NCBI RefSeq assembly: GCF_017811175.1
Contig: NZ_JACWIJ010000002.1
Span: 434,001-498,000 of the forward strand
DNA from: Melaminivora jejuensis
GTDB taxonomy: Bacteria; Pseudomonadota; Gammaproteobacteria; Burkholderiales; Burkholderiaceae_C
Direction of reading: 5' to 3'
Length of the DNA stretch: 64,000 nucleotides
The position numbers and the translations under genes are program-made. A model generated the notes under the pieces. It saw only the letters and a program-made list of their open reading frames with translations. It had not been told where the DNA came from and did not search any database. Positions 20,783-31,692 of this stretch are shown one piece after another. Every line of letters begins with the position of its first letter. Position 1 is the stretch's first letter.

Positions 20783-21315
20783 GCGGCGCGCCGTTTCAGC
20801 TCTCGCCGCTCGCTGCCGCCCATGACCGCACCCTGTTCGACTGCGGCTCGCCGCCGCTGAACCGTTACCTGCGCGAGCACGCCACCCAGGACATTCGCCG
20901 CCGCGTGGCCGCCTGTTTCGTGGCCTCGCCGGACGGACAGCGCATCGCGGGCTACTACACCCTGGCCTCGGCCAGTCTGCTGTTGGTCGATCTTCCAGCC
21001 GTCGTTGGCAAGAAGTTGCCGCGTTACCCGACCGTGCCGGCCGTGCGCATGGGCCGCCTGGCGGTCGATCAGGCTTTCAAGGGGCAGGGCCTAGGCGGTG
21101 CGCTGCTGGCCGATGCGCTCACCCGCGCCGCCCGCGCGGAAATCGCCGCCTACGCGCTGGTGGTGGACGCGAAGGACGAGCCGGCGGCGCAGTTCTATCG
21201 GCACCACGGCTTTGTCGCCTTGCCCGAAGCGCCGCGCACGCTGTTCCTGCCACTGGCGACCATTGAGCTGCTCCCGGTGCCGGGTCGGCATCCGGGGCAG
21301 TCGCAGGGGCGGTAA
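20779..21315 (+). CDS. TacT-like GNAT toxin (aminoacyl-tRNA acetyltransferase family)
   Basis: A 178-residue GNAT-fold acetyltransferase. It has LSPLAAAHDRTLFDCGSPPL at the start, the beta-bulge strand PAVRMGRLAVDQAFKG, the acetyl-CoA pyrophosphate loop QGLGGALLADAL and AAQFYRHHGFVALPEAPRTL near the end. Toxins of this family (TacT, AtaT, ItaT) block translation by acetylating the amino group of charged tRNAs. Which tRNA is targeted here cannot be read from sequence. It is coupled to the upstream DUF1778 antitoxin by a 4-bp overlap. Confidence 0.85.
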   Translation: MSGAPFQLSPLAAAHDRTLFDCGSPPLNRYLREHATQDIRRRVAACFVASPDGQRIAGYYTLASASLLLVDLPAVVGKKLPRYPTVPAVRMGRLAVDQAFKGQGLGGALLADALTRAARAEIAAYALVVDAKDEPAAQFYRHHGFVALPEAPRTLFLPLATIELLPVPGRHPGQSQGR

Positions 21316-21364
21316 AGCCGGGGAGCTGTCATACGCTGTCATACGCGCGCGGCAGGCGCGGTCG

Positions 21365-22504
21365 TCAGCTAAAAAAGCTCTTGAGCTTGTCCGTCCAGCT
21401 CTCGGTGGAGGGCGAATGCTTGGCACCGCCCTTTTTCAGCGATTCGTCGAACTCGCGCAGGATCTTGCGCTGGTACTCGGTCAGTTTCACAGGTGTTTCG
21501 ACCACGATGTGGCAGTACAGGTCGCCGGGGTAGGACGAGCGCACGCCCTTGATGCCCTTGCCGCGCAGGCGGAACTGCTTGCCGGCCTGGGTGCCCTCGG
21601 GGATGTCGATGGCGGCCTTGCCGCTGAGGGTCGGCACCTCGATCTCGCCGCCCAGCGCCGCTGTGGTGAAGCTCACCGGCACCTCGCAATGCAGGTCGTC
21701 GCCGTCGCGCTCGAAGATGTCGTGCTTTCTGATGCGGATCTCGATGTAGAGGTCGCCCGGCGGGCCGCCATTGGTGCCCGGCTCGCCGTTGCCGGTGGAG
21801 CGGATGCGCATCCCGTCGTCGATGCCGGCAGGGATCTTCACTTCCAGCGTCTTTTGCTTTTTCACCTTGCCCTGGCCGTGGCAGGTGGTGCATGGCTCGG
21901 GGATGATCTTGCCGCTGCCCCGACAGTGCGGGCAGGTCTGCTGCACGCTGAAAAAGCCCTGGCGCATCTGCACCACACCCGAGCCGCTGCAGGTGGTGCA
22001 GGTCTTGGGTGCGGTGCCGGGCTTGGCGCCCGAGCCGTGGCAGGTGTCGCAGCCCTCCCAACTGGGGATGCGGATCTGCGCCTCCTTGCCATTGGCGGCT
22101 TCTTCCAGCGTGATGTCCATGGCGTAGGACAGGTCGCTGCCGCGATAGACCTGCCGGCCGCCGCTGCGGGCGCCGCCGCGCGCGCCGCCGAACATGTCGC
22201 CGAAGATGTCGCCAAAGGCCTCGGCAAAGCCGCCGAAGCCTTCGGCGCCGCCCATGCCGCCACGCATGTTGGGATCGACCCCGGCGTGGCCGTACTGGTC
22301 GTAGGCGGCGCGCTTTTGCGCGTCGGACAGGATTTCGTAGGCCTCCTTGGCCTCCTTGAAGGCTTCCTCGGCCTTCTTGGCGCTGTCGCCCTGGTTGCGG
22401 TCAGGGTGATGCTTCATGGCCAGCTTGCGGTAGGCCTTCTTCAGCTCGTCGTCCGAAGCGTTCTTCGGGACGCCCAGCACTTCGTAAAAATCGCGTTTGG
22501 ACAT
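21365..22504 (-). CDS. dnaJ: Chaperone protein DnaJ
   Basis: The 379-residue Hsp40 starts [20 protein letters not shown], with HPD in [11 protein letters not shown] Gly/Phe-rich segment ([20 protein letters not shown]) follows. Four CxxCxGxG-type zinc repeats come next ([32 protein letters not shown]), then the substrate-binding C-terminal domains and a short SFFS end. It stimulates DnaK's ATPase and delivers substrates. It is third in a grpE-dnaK-dnaJ series, with a hairpin plus T-run between dnaK and dnaJ. The in-frame extension to 22558 lacks family similarity. Confidence 0.97.
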   Translation of the reverse strand: MSKRDFYEVLGVPKNASDDELKKAYRKLAMKHHPDRNQGDSAKKAEEAFKEAKEAYEILSDAQKRAAYDQYGHAGVDPNMRGGMGGAEGFGGFAEAFGDIFGDMFGGARGGARSGGRQVYRGSDLSYAMDITLEEAANGKEAQIRIPSWEGCDTCHGSGAKPGTAPKTCTTCSGSGVVQMRQGFFSVQQTCPHCRGSGKIIPEPCTTCHGQGKVKKQKTLEVKIPAGIDDGMRIRSTGNGEPGTNGGPPGDLYIEIRIRKHDIFERDGDDLHCEVPVSFTTAALGGEIEVPTLSGKAAIDIPEGTQAGKQFRLRGKGIKGVRSSYPGDLYCHIVVETPVKLTEYQRKILREFDESLKKGGAKHSPSTESWTDKLKSFFS

Positions 22505-22581
22505 GGTGTGACAGGTACCCGTTGGGTGCGACAACGCCGCGCAAGGCCCCGCAGACAACAGCGGAACCCGACGCGGCGGTG

Positions 22582-22608
22582 AAAAAGGGCAGGGCGCGGC
22601 GGCCCTGC
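22582..22608 (-). terminator. Terminator/attenuator between dnaK and dnaJ
   Basis: Minus strand: 7-bp perfect stem GCAGGGC / GCCCTGC with a 6-nt loop, followed by CCTTTTTC, starting 9 bp past the dnaK stop. It probably lowers dnaJ relative to dnaK. Confidence 0.7.
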
Positions 22609-22617
22609 GGGTCTGGG

Positions 22618-24576
<1,959 letters not shown>

Positions 24577-24683
24577 TGTTTTCTCTCTCCGCAAATAGGG
24601 GTGGTAATGCTTGGATGATTGGTTACATGTGGCTCGCTGGCGGGTCTTCAAGCGGCCCCATGCGGGAATTTGCCGGCCCGGGC

Positions 24684-25220
24684 TTACTTGGGCGCGGCCA
24701 CGGTGACCAGGGCCGGGCGCAGCACGCGCTCGAAGATCAGGTAGCCCTTTTGCAGCACGCTGACGATGGTGCCTGCCTCCTGCTCGGCGGGCACCATGCT
24801 GATGGCCTGGTGCTGGTGCGGGTCGAACTTGGTGCCAGGTTGTGGGTTGACCACGACGACCTTGTTGCGCTCCAGCGCCGTGAGCAATTGGCGCAGCGTG
24901 GCGTCCGAGCCTTCGCGCAGTTGCTCGGCGGTGGCGCTTTCGATGGCCAGGGCGGCGTCCAGGCTGTCGCACACCGGCAGCAGGCTTTCGGCAAAGCTCT
25001 CGATGCCGAACTTGCGCGCCTTGGCGACTTCCTCGTCGGCGCGGCGGCGGGTGTTATCGGCCTCGGCCTTGGCACGCAGGTACTGGTCGGCCAGGTCGGC
25101 GCTCTTGGCCTTGAGTTCGGCCAGCTCGCCTTGCAGGCGCGCCAGTTCGTCGGCGGCATTGGCGGCCATCGCGGCCTCAGTCTCTTCGGGGGAGGGATTG
25201 AATGGGGGCTGGTCGGACAT
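24684..25220 (-). CDS. grpE: Nucleotide exchange factor GrpE
   Basis: The 178-residue protein has a long N-terminal coiled coil ([40 protein letters not shown]) and the C-terminal beta domain with [20 protein letters not shown] and [20 protein letters not shown]. It releases ADP from DnaK. It is first in the grpE-dnaK-dnaJ series, and no hrcA is present just upstream. A heat-shock-type promoter candidate lies about 50-80 bp upstream. It is divergent from rpsF. Confidence 0.97.
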   Translation of the reverse strand: MSDQPPFNPSPEETEAAMAANAADELARLQGELAELKAKSADLADQYLRAKAEADNTRRRADEEVAKARKFGIESFAESLLPVCDSLDAALAIESATAEQLREGSDATLRQLLTALERNKVVVVNPQPGTKFDPHQHQAISMVPAEQEAGTIVSVLQKGYLIFERVLRPALVTVAAPK

Positions 25221-25271
25221 GTCGGCTGGGTTGGCTGTTGTTGGTGTTGAAAAACAGGGTGGACTGGCGGC

Positions 25272-25300
25272 AGTTGGGAGTGCCAGCGCGGGATTTCAAG
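25272..25300 (-). promoter_or_regulatory. Candidate sigma-32 promoter for grpE-dnaK-dnaJ
   Basis: Minus strand shows CTTGAAA, a 13-nt spacer, then CTCCCAACT, roughly the CTTGAAA / CCCCATNT heat-shock pattern. The -10 half is a weak match. It would give a leader of about 45 nt before the grpE ATG. Confidence 0.5.
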
Positions 25301-25371
25301 CATGGCCCGGGCCAGTCGGGCAGGGTGGCACGGGCAGCAGCAGCGAGGGGCTACCCGGGCGCGGGGCGCAG

Positions 25372-25400
25372 TGTACAGGTGCTGCGGCGCAGCATATAAT
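25372..25400 (+). promoter_or_regulatory. Sigma-70 promoter for rpsF-priB-rpsR-rplI
   Basis: TGTACA (25372-25377), exactly 17 bp, then a perfect TATAAT (25395-25400). It lies 87 bp upstream of the rpsF start. Confidence 0.85.
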
Positions 25401-25486
25401 CGCGCGTTTTGCCTTGCCATACCGCTTTCCCTTGGGCCTTTGCCCGGGGGCGACGCGGCGGATGGCTTCATCCAAAAGGAGTGTGC

Positions 25487-25912
25487 ATGCGTCACTACGA
25501 AATCATCCTGCTGATCCATCCGGATCAAAGCGAGCAGGTTCCCGCCATGCTGGAGCGCTACAAGGGCATGATCACCGCCGGCGGTGGCCAGATCCACCGC
25601 GTGGAAGACTGGGGCCGCCGCCAGCTGGCCTACCTGATCAACAAGCTCGCCAAGGCCCACTACCTGTGCCTGAACATCGAGGCTGACCAGGCCGTGATGG
25701 CTGAGCTGGAGCACGCCTTCAAGTTCAACGACGCCGTGCTGCGCCACCTGACGGTGCAGAAGAAGGACGCCGAGACCGGCCCGTCTTCCATGATGAAGAC
25801 CGTCGAGCGCGAGGAAGCCCGCAAGGCCAGCCAGGCCGAGGCCGCTGCCGCCGGCGAGCGCACGGGTGAGCGCTCGAATGAGCGTTCGGGCGAGCGCGCC
25901 ACCGAGCGCTGA
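25487..25912 (+). CDS. rpsF: 30S ribosomal protein bS6
   Basis: The 141-residue protein starts [20 protein letters not shown] after an AAAAGGAG ribosome-binding site. It contains [20 protein letters not shown] and the RNA-binding strand YLCLNIEAD. It binds bS18 and 16S rRNA in the platform of the small subunit. The C-terminus is an unusual run of xxER tetrads (residues about 123-141) encoded by a 12-bp tandem repeat. First gene of rpsF-priB-rpsR-rplI. Confidence 0.97.
   Translation: MRHYEIILLIHPDQSEQVPAMLERYKGMITAGGGQIHRVEDWGRRQLAYLINKLAKAHYLCLNIEADQAVMAELEHAFKFNDAVLRHLTVQKKDAETGPSSMMKTVEREEARKASQAEAAAAGERTGERSNERSGERATER
25853..25909 (+). repeat. 12-bp tandem repeat encoding the bS6 C-terminal tail
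   Basis: Five near-identical units of the form GGCGAGCGCNNN ([19 protein letters not shown]) run up to the stop codon. Copy number could change by slippage without a frameshift. Confidence 0.8.
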
Positions 25913-25926
25913 TTCGCCCCGGGAGT

Positions 25927-26217
25927 GTGGACAACCAGCTGACCCTGCGGGCCGTGCTTGCCGAGGCGCAGCCGCTGCGCCATACGCCCGCCGGGCTGCC
26001 GGCCATCGATGTGCTGCTCACGCATGAGTCGGTGCAGGCCGAGGCCGGCAGCCAGCGCCAGGTGAAGCTGGCCGCCCGGGCCATCGCCTTTGGCACGCTG
26101 GCCGAGCGGCTGGCCCGCCAGGCGCTGGGCAGCCAGTGGCAGTTCTGCGGCTTTTTGGCTGCGGGGCGCAACGGCAAGGGGCTGGTTTTCCACATCCAGG
26201 ACATGCAACGGATTTAA
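25927..26217 (+). CDS. priB: Primosomal replication protein PriB
   Basis: A 96-residue single-stranded-DNA-binding OB-fold protein of the replication-restart primosome. It begins at a GTG ([20 protein letters not shown]), contains [19 protein letters not shown] and ends [20 protein letters not shown] then MQRI. This is the usual PriB architecture. It sits between rpsF and rpsR, the conserved betaproteobacterial position, 14 bp after rpsF. GTG is chosen because no in-frame ATG gives a family-like N-terminus. Confidence 0.92.
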   Translation: MDNQLTLRAVLAEAQPLRHTPAGLPAIDVLLTHESVQAEAGSQRQVKLAARAIAFGTLAERLARQALGSQWQFCGFLAAGRNGKGLVFHIQDMQRI

Positions 26218-26236
26218 ATTTTCAAGAGGTCCACCA

Positions 26237-26518
26237 ATGGCCACGTTCAAGAAATTCAACAAGGACAAGCGTCCCAAGCGCAACACCCAGTCGCTGCTGT
26301 TCAAGCGCAAGCGCTTTTGCCGCTTCACCGTCGCTGGCGTGAAAGAGATCGACTACAAGGACATCGACACGCTGCGCGACTTCATCGCCGAGAACGGCAA
26401 GATCATCCCCGCGCGCCTGACCGGCACGCGCGCGATTTACCAGCGTCAGCTCAACACCGCCATCAAGCGCGCGCGCTTCCTGGCCATGCTGCCGTACACC
26501 GACCAGCACAAGATCTGA
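26237..26518 (+). CDS. rpsR: 30S ribosomal protein bS18
   Basis: The 93-residue basic protein [20 protein letters not shown] … [20 protein letters not shown] is typical bS18, including [20 protein letters not shown] and [17 protein letters not shown]. It pairs with bS6 in the 30S platform. An AAGAGGT ribosome-binding site lies upstream. It is 19 bp after priB and 14 bp before rplI. Confidence 0.98.
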   Translation: MATFKKFNKDKRPKRNTQSLLFKRKRFCRFTVAGVKEIDYKDIDTLRDFIAENGKIIPARLTGTRAIYQRQLNTAIKRARFLAMLPYTDQHKI

Positions 26519-26532
26519 GGAGCGGCAACATC

Positions 26533-26985
26533 ATGCAAATCATCCTGCTCGACAAGGTTCTGAACCTGGGCAACCTGGGCGAGATCGTCAAGGTCAAGGA
26601 CGGCTATGCCCGCAACTTCCTGATCCCCACGGGCCGCGCCCGTCGTGCCACGGCTGCCGCCAAGGCCGAGTTCGAGGCCAAGCGCGCCGAACTGGAAAAG
26701 GCTGCCGCCGAGAAGCTGGCTGCCGCCCAGGCCGAAGGCGAGAAGCTCGGCGGCTCGACCGTCAAGCTGACGCAAAAGGCTGGCGTCGATGGCCGCCTGT
26801 TCGGCTCGGTGACCAACCAGGACATCGCCAACGAACTCAACAACCAGGGCTACAAGCTGGTCAAGAGCCAGGTGCGCCTGCCCAATGGCCCCATCAAGAC
26901 CACTGGCGACACCACCATCACCGTGGTTCTGCACACCGACGTGGTGGTCGAAGTGACCGTGGCGGTGTACGGCGAGACAGCCTGA
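26533..26985 (+). CDS. rplI: 50S ribosomal protein bL9
   Basis: The 150-residue protein starts [20 protein letters not shown] and shows [20 protein letters not shown] (N-terminal rRNA-binding domain). A long Ala/Glu/Lys helix (residues 43-75) and the C-terminal domain [20 protein letters not shown] follow. It is the last gene of the rpsF operon and is followed by a strong terminator. Confidence 0.98.
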   Translation: MQIILLDKVLNLGNLGEIVKVKDGYARNFLIPTGRARRATAAAKAEFEAKRAELEKAAAEKLAAAQAEGEKLGGSTVKLTQKAGVDGRLFGSVTNQDIANELNNQGYKLVKSQVRLPNGPIKTTGDTTITVVLHTDVVVEVTVAVYGETA

Positions 26986-27021
26986 TCCTGGCCAGAGCGC
27001 CACATCTGCGCAACTGCTGAC

Positions 27022-27045
27022 AAAACCGCCTTCGGGCGGTTTTTG
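27022..27045 (+). terminator. Rho-independent terminator after rplI
   Basis: Stem AAACCGCC / GGCGGTTT with a TTCG tetraloop, followed by TTTTTG; 37 bp past the rplI stop. Confidence 0.92.
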
Positions 27046-27239
27046 CATTGCGGCGGAAATTTTTTCGATCCGCCTGCCTGGGGCTCTATCCCCAGTAGCG
27101 CACCAGCGAAGCCGGCTGGTTGTTCACCCGGTGCCCACCGCTTGTCCACAGACTTGTGCAATGACGTGCGCCCCCGGGTGGCTAGCATTGCCCTCCCGGA
27201 ATCCTTTCAGGGTGCCTTGCCGCCCATCTGTCTGCCCGC

Positions 27240-28661
27240 ATGTCTGCCGTTCTGTCCGTCTCCGCCCTCGATTACGACTTCGCCCCGCCGCTGGATCACG
27301 AGGTGGCGCAGCTGCGTGTGCCGCCGCACTCGATCGAGGCCGAGTCCAGCGTGCTGGGCGGGCTGCTGCTGGACAACATGGCCTGGGATCGGGTGGGCGA
27401 CCTGCTGGTCGATGGCGACTTCTACCGCTACGAGCACCAGCAGGTCTATGCCGCCATCGGCGCGCTGATCAATGCCAGCAAGCCGGCGGATGTCATCACC
27501 GTCCACGAGCACCTGCAAAGCCTGGGCAAGGCCGAGGCCATCGGCGGCCTGGCCTATCTGAACGGCCTGGCGCAGTACGTGCCCAGTGCCAGCAACATCC
27601 GCCGCTACGCCGAGATCGTGCGCGAGCGCGCCATCCTGCGAAAACTGGTCACCGCCAGCGACGAGATCGCCACCAGCGCCTTCAACCCGCAGGGCAAGCC
27701 GGTGGAGCGCGTGCTCGACGAGGCCGAGCAGAAAATCTTCGCCATTGGCGAGGAAGGCTCGCGCATGAAGCAGGGCTTCCAGCCGCTCAACACGCTGGTG
27801 GTGGATCTGCTGGATCGCGTGCAGGAGATGGCCGACAACCCTATGGACGTGACCGGCGTGCCCACCGGCTTCGTCGATCTGGATCGCATGACCAGCGGGC
27901 TGCAGGCGGGCGATCTGGTGGTGCTGGCGGCGCGCCCGTCCATGGGCAAGACCTCGTTTGCCGTGAACATCGCCGAGCACGTGGCACTCAACGAGGGGCT
28001 GCCGGTGGCGATCTTTTCCATGGAAATGGGCGCGGCGCAGCTGGCGGTGCGCATCGTCGGCTCCATCGGCCGGGTCAACCAGGGCCACTTGCGCACCGGC
28101 AAGCTCTCCGACGAGGAGTGGCCGCGCCTGACCGAGGCCATCGAGCGGCTGCGCAACGTCTCGCTGCACATCGACGAGACGCCGGGCCTGACGCCCTCCG
28201 AGCTGCGCGCCAACGCCCGGCGCCTGGCGCGCACCTGCGGCAAGCTGGGCCTGATCGTCGTGGACTATCTGCAGCTCATGAGCGGCTCGGGCGCCAGTAG
28301 CGGCGAGAACCGCGCCACCGAGCTGGGCGAGATCTCGCGCGGCCTGAAGATGCTGGCCAAGGAACTGCAATGCCCGGTCATTGCGCTGTCGCAGCTCAAC
28401 CGCAGCGTCGAGCAGCGCACCGACAAGCGCCCCATGATGAGTGACCTGCGCGAGTCGGGCGCCATCGAGCAGGACGCCGACATCATCATGTTCATCTACC
28501 GCGACGACTACTACAACCGGGAGTCCAAGGAGCCGAATGTGGCCGAGATCATCATCGGCAAGCAGCGCAACGGCCCCACGGGCACGGTCAAGCTGTTCTT
28601 CCAGAAGGATCAGACGCGCTTCGAGAACCTGGCCATGGGCTATGGCGGTGATGACTACTGA
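27240..28661 (+). CDS. dnaB: Replicative DNA helicase DnaB
   Basis: The 473-residue hexameric helicase has an N-terminal domain (VPPHSIEAESSVLGGLLLDN), Walker A ARPSMGKTSFAVN near residue 238, Walker B LGLIVVDYLQLMSG near residue 340 and the arginine-finger/H4 region VIALSQLNRSVEQRTDKRP. The C-terminal NGPTGTVKLFFQKDQTRFEN is conserved. It lies after the rplI terminator, so it probably has its own promoter. A DnaA-box-like TTGTCCACA is present at 27142-27150. An R1 repeat follows the stop codon. Confidence 0.98.
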   Translation: MSAVLSVSALDYDFAPPLDHEVAQLRVPPHSIEAESSVLGGLLLDNMAWDRVGDLLVDGDFYRYEHQQVYAAIGALINASKPADVITVHEHLQSLGKAEAIGGLAYLNGLAQYVPSASNIRRYAEIVRERAILRKLVTASDEIATSAFNPQGKPVERVLDEAEQKIFAIGEEGSRMKQGFQPLNTLVVDLLDRVQEMADNPMDVTGVPTGFVDLDRMTSGLQAGDLVVLAARPSMGKTSFAVNIAEHVALNEGLPVAIFSMEMGAAQLAVRIVGSIGRVNQGHLRTGKLSDEEWPRLTEAIERLRNVSLHIDETPGLTPSELRANARRLARTCGKLGLIVVDYLQLMSGSGASSGENRATELGEISRGLKMLAKELQCPVIALSQLNRSVEQRTDKRPMMSDLRESGAIEQDADIIMFIYRDDYYNRESKEPNVAEIIIGKQRNGPTGTVKLFFQKDQTRFENLAMGYGGDDY

Positions 28662-28673
28662 AGGTTTTCAGGG

Positions 28674-28720
28674 TAAAAACTGCCTCAAACCCTTGCCAGA
28701 CAAGCGCTGACAGCTATATT
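28674..28720 (-). repeat. R1 dispersed repeat, copy after dnaB
   Basis: Minus-orientation copy (plus strand TGCCTCAAACCCTTGCCAGA then CAAGCGCTGACAGCTATA). It separates dnaB from the convergent small membrane-protein gene. Confidence 0.85.
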
Positions 28721-28735
28721 TTATATAGCGTAGTC

Positions 28736-29122
28736 TTATTGTGAAAGCACCCACACCAGCAGGCCGGTGCTGACCACACCCAGCAGCGCGCAGGCCAGGC
28801 CCAGCCAGCGCGTGCGCGCACGCAGGGTGTCGATGGCGCGCACCACCTGGGCGTTCTGCTCGGCCAGCGAGCGGATCAGCACGGCGCTGGCGCGCTGCTC
28901 CTCGTGCAGCTGCGCCACGCGCTGCTCCAGCGTGGCCAACTGCTGCGCCAGGGTGTCTGGCGAGCCGGTGGCGGCACTGGTTGCCACCGGGCGCGGGGGC
29001 GCTGCGGCGGTCTCGTGCTCGCTGCGGCGCATCAGCTTGCGCGCGCCCTGGACGATCTGCGGCGCCGCCTCTATGACCTGGCCCCAGGGGACGAACTTGA
29101 GCGCGGACAGCCAGCCGGCCAT
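28736..29122 (-). CDS. Small membrane protein with coiled coil, downstream of phoH
   Basis: A 128-residue protein of unknown function. A hydrophilic N-terminal half (MAGWLSALKFVPWGQVIEAA, then PQIVQGARKLMRR) leads to a coiled coil at about residues 57-95 (LAQQLATLEQRVAQLHEEQR). It ends in a single C-terminal transmembrane helix (LACALLGVVSTGLLVWVLSQ) in a tail-anchor position. Its ATG lies 2 bp after the phoH stop, so the two are co-transcribed. Function cannot be assigned. Confidence 0.75.
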   Translation of the reverse strand: MAGWLSALKFVPWGQVIEAAPQIVQGARKLMRRSEHETAAAPPRPVATSAATGSPDTLAQQLATLEQRVAQLHEEQRASAVLIRSLAEQNAQVVRAIDTLRARTRWLGLACALLGVVSTGLLVWVLSQ

Positions 29123-29124
29123 GG

Positions 29125-30909
29125 CTAGAGCACCTCGCTGGCGAAGTCGGCCAGGCGCGAGCGCTCGCCGCGCGCCAGCAATATGTGTCCGCTGTGCGGC
29201 CAGCCCTTGAAGCGATCGACGGCATAGGTCAGGCCGGAGGAGCCTTCGGTCAGGTAGGGCGTGTCGATCTGCGCCAGGTTGCCCATGCAGATGATCTTGG
29301 TGCCCGGGCCGGCGCGGGTGATGAGGGTCTTCATCTGCTTCGGCGTCAGGTTCTGCGCCTCGTCGATGATGACGTACTTGTTCAGGAAGGTGCGCCCGCG
29401 CATGAAGTTCATGCTCTTGATCTTGATGCGGCTCCTGATCAGCTCATTGGTCGCGGCGCGGCCCCATTCGCCGGCGTTGCCGCCGTCGCCCTTGGCGAGG
29501 AACTCCAGGTTGTCGTCCAGCGCACCCATCCACGGCCCCATTTTTTCCTCCTCGGTGCCGGGCAGGAAACCGATGTCCTCGCCCACGCTCACGGTGGCGC
29601 GGGTCATGATGATTTCGGTGTAGCGGCGCTCGTCGAGTACCTGTGTCAGGCCGGCGGCCAGCGCCAGCAGCGTCTTGCCGGTGCCCGCCTGGCCGGTCAG
29701 GGTGACGAAATCCACATTCGGATCCATGAGCAGGTTCATGGCGAAGTTCTGCTCGCGGTTGCGCGTGTTCACGCCCCAGACGGTGTGCTTGGACGAGCTG
29801 TAGTCCTTGAGCGTCCTGAGCACTGCCATCTGCTCGCGGATCTCGACCACGCGCGCATACAGGCTGGGCTCGCCCGGCGCCTCGAAATAGACGAACTGGT
29901 TGATCATCAGCTGCGCCGCCAGCGGCCCGCCGATGCGGTAGTACATGTGGGCGCCGTTCTGCCAGCTTTCGACCTTCTTGCCGGCCTTGCTCCAGAAGTC
30001 CGGCGGCAGGGCCAGGACGCCGGTGTAGAGCAGGTCGGCGTCGTCGAGCGTCTTGTCGTTGCGGTAGTCCTCGGCGGACAGGCCCAGGGCGCGCGCCTTG
30101 ACGCGCATGTTGATGTCCTTGGACACCAGCACCACCTCGCGCGGCGCGTGCTTCTTGCGCAGAGCGGTAACCACGCCCAGGATCTGGTTGTCGGCCTTGC
30201 CCTGCGGCAGGCTGGCGGGCAGGTCGTAGTCCAGCGGCTCGGTCTGGAAGTACAGGCAGCCGCCGGCGGCGACGTTGCCAGTGGCGTCGAGCTTCAGGCC
30301 CTCGGCGATGTCGGCGCCCTGCGCGGCCACCAGGGCGTCCAGCGTGCGGCTGGTCTGGCGGCCATTGCGGGCGACTTCGGTCATGCCGGTCTTGTGCGCG
30401 TCGAGCTCCTCCAGCACCACCATGGGCAGGAAGATGTCGTGCTCCTCGAAGCGAAACAGGCTGGTCGGGTCGTGCAGCAGCACGTTGGTGTCGAGCACGA
30501 ACATCTTGCGCGGGCCGTCGCTGCTGCGCTTGCGGGCGGCGGGACGGGGCGCAGCAGCGACGCGCTTGGCGCTGGCAGAAGCCGGTGCAGCCTTCTGTGG
30601 GGCCTTGGCCTTGGTGCTGGCGACTGCCGGCTGGGCGAGCACCTGCCCATCCGTCTGCTCGGCAGCCGGCACAGCGCGTCTGGTGGCCGCAGTGCTGGCG
30701 CGGCCCTTGCGTGCAGCCGTCTTGGCGGGCGCGGCAGAGGTGGCTGGGGCGTGGCTGGCGGCGGCCATCGGTGCGGCAGGCGCGAGCGCGACGGCTTCGA
30801 GCTGGCCGGTAGGCGCATCGTCCTGCGGCTGATCCTCGCCCACCGTCTGGCGGTAGGCACTGGGAGCCAGGATGGCGGCACGCTTTTTCGGGGCAGGAGG
30901 CAGGGGCAT
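29125..30909 (-). CDS. PIN domain - PhoH ATPase protein (PhoH2-like)
   Basis: A 594-residue fusion. A low-complexity Ala/Lys-rich leader (residues 1-130) precedes a PIN RNase domain (MFVLDTNVLLHDPTSLFRFE, VVLEELDAHKTG, DADLLYTGV). The PhoH P-loop ATPase follows, with Walker [37 protein letters not shown] and Walker B YVIIDEAQNLTPKQMKTLIT. PhoH2 proteins of this layout act as RNA helicase/ribonucleases. The start at 30909 is uncertain within the low-complexity leader. It is followed at 2 bp by a small membrane protein. Confidence 0.9.
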   Translation of the reverse strand: MPLPPAPKKRAAILAPSAYRQTVGEDQPQDDAPTGQLEAVALAPAAPMAAASHAPATSAAPAKTAARKGRASTAATRRAVPAAEQTDGQVLAQPAVASTKAKAPQKAAPASASAKRVAAAPRPAARKRSSDGPRKMFVLDTNVLLHDPTSLFRFEEHDIFLPMVVLEELDAHKTGMTEVARNGRQTSRTLDALVAAQGADIAEGLKLDATGNVAAGGCLYFQTEPLDYDLPASLPQGKADNQILGVVTALRKKHAPREVVLVSKDINMRVKARALGLSAEDYRNDKTLDDADLLYTGVLALPPDFWSKAGKKVESWQNGAHMYYRIGGPLAAQLMINQFVYFEAPGEPSLYARVVEIREQMAVLRTLKDYSSSKHTVWGVNTRNREQNFAMNLLMDPNVDFVTLTGQAGTGKTLLALAAGLTQVLDERRYTEIIMTRATVSVGEDIGFLPGTEEEKMGPWMGALDDNLEFLAKGDGGNAGEWGRAATNELIRSRIKIKSMNFMRGRTFLNKYVIIDEAQNLTPKQMKTLITRAGPGTKIICMGNLAQIDTPYLTEGSSGLTYAVDRFKGWPHSGHILLARGERSRLADFASEVL

Positions 30910-30992
30910 GGGCAGAGGCCTTGGCGAAGGAAAGTATGGCGCTGCGGGCGCAGTCAACGGCGTGCGCTGCTGGACAGCGCGTGCGCCAGAGC

Positions 30993-31026
30993 GCAAAAAA
31001 GCCGCCGGGCGGGCCAGGCGGCTTGC
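30993..31026 (-). terminator. Rho-independent terminator after the peroxiredoxin gene
   Basis: Minus strand: stem AAGCCGCC / GGCGGCTT with a 10-nt loop, followed by TTTTGCGC. It lies about 105 bp past the peroxiredoxin stop. Confidence 0.85.
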
Positions 31027-31131
31027 GTTGTCGGGGAGGGCGGGGCAGATGCGTGCGTCAGCGGCATCAACCCATTATGCACGCCCCTCAAGACGGCTTG
31101 ATGTCGGCTTTTTGCCTGTCCAGGCCGGGAT

Positions 31132-31692
31132 TCAGGCGGCTTCCTGAACGGGGGATTCCTTGGTTTCCTTGCTGCTGTCCTTGGCTTCCTTGGCGGCCGT
31201 CTTGGCTGCGGCAGGCTTGGTGCCGGACTTGAGCGCCTTGACGGCCTTGAGCACCTCGTCCACATGGCCCGGCACCTTGAGGCCGCGCCACTCCTGGGCC
31301 ACACGGCCATCGGCGCCGATCAGGAAGGTGCTGCGCTCGATGCCCTTCACTTTCTTGCCGTACATGATCTTGTTCTTGACCACGCCGAACATGTGGCACA
31401 TCTTTTCTTCGGTGTCGGCGATCAGCTCGAAGGGCAGCTCCAGCTTGGCCTTGAAGTCGTCGTGCGACTTCATGTTGTCGCGCGAGACGCCGAACACCAC
31501 GGCACCGGCTTTTTCAAAGTCCTTGAACTTGTCACGGAATTGCATGGCCTCGGTGGTGCAGCCGGGTGTATTGTCCTTGGGGTAGAAGTACAGGATCAGC
31601 ACCTGACCCAGATGCGAGACGTTGGAAACCTTGATTCCACCAGTCGCGTTGGCTTCGAATTCAGGAAGGGGTTTGTTGACAACGATCGCCAT
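31132..31692 (-). CDS. Peroxiredoxin (Bcp/PrxQ type)
   Basis: A 186-residue thiol peroxidase. Family features are LILYFYPKDNTPGCTTEAMQ with the peroxidatic cysteine near residue 43, KDFEKAGAVVFGVSRDNMKS, ERSTFLIGADGRVAQEWRGL and KVPGHVDEVLKAVKAL. The second cysteine of Bcp (five residues on) is replaced by Met, so this is the single-cysteine-motif form; the only other cysteine is in EEKMCHMFG. The last 30 residues are a Lys/Ala/Glu/Ser-rich extension not needed for the fold. The gene is followed by a strong terminator. Confidence 0.9.
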   Translation of the reverse strand: MAIVVNKPLPEFEANATGGIKVSNVSHLGQVLILYFYPKDNTPGCTTEAMQFRDKFKDFEKAGAVVFGVSRDNMKSHDDFKAKLELPFELIADTEEKMCHMFGVVKNKIMYGKKVKGIERSTFLIGADGRVAQEWRGLKVPGHVDEVLKAVKALKSGTKPAAAKTAAKEAKDSSKETKESPVQEAA

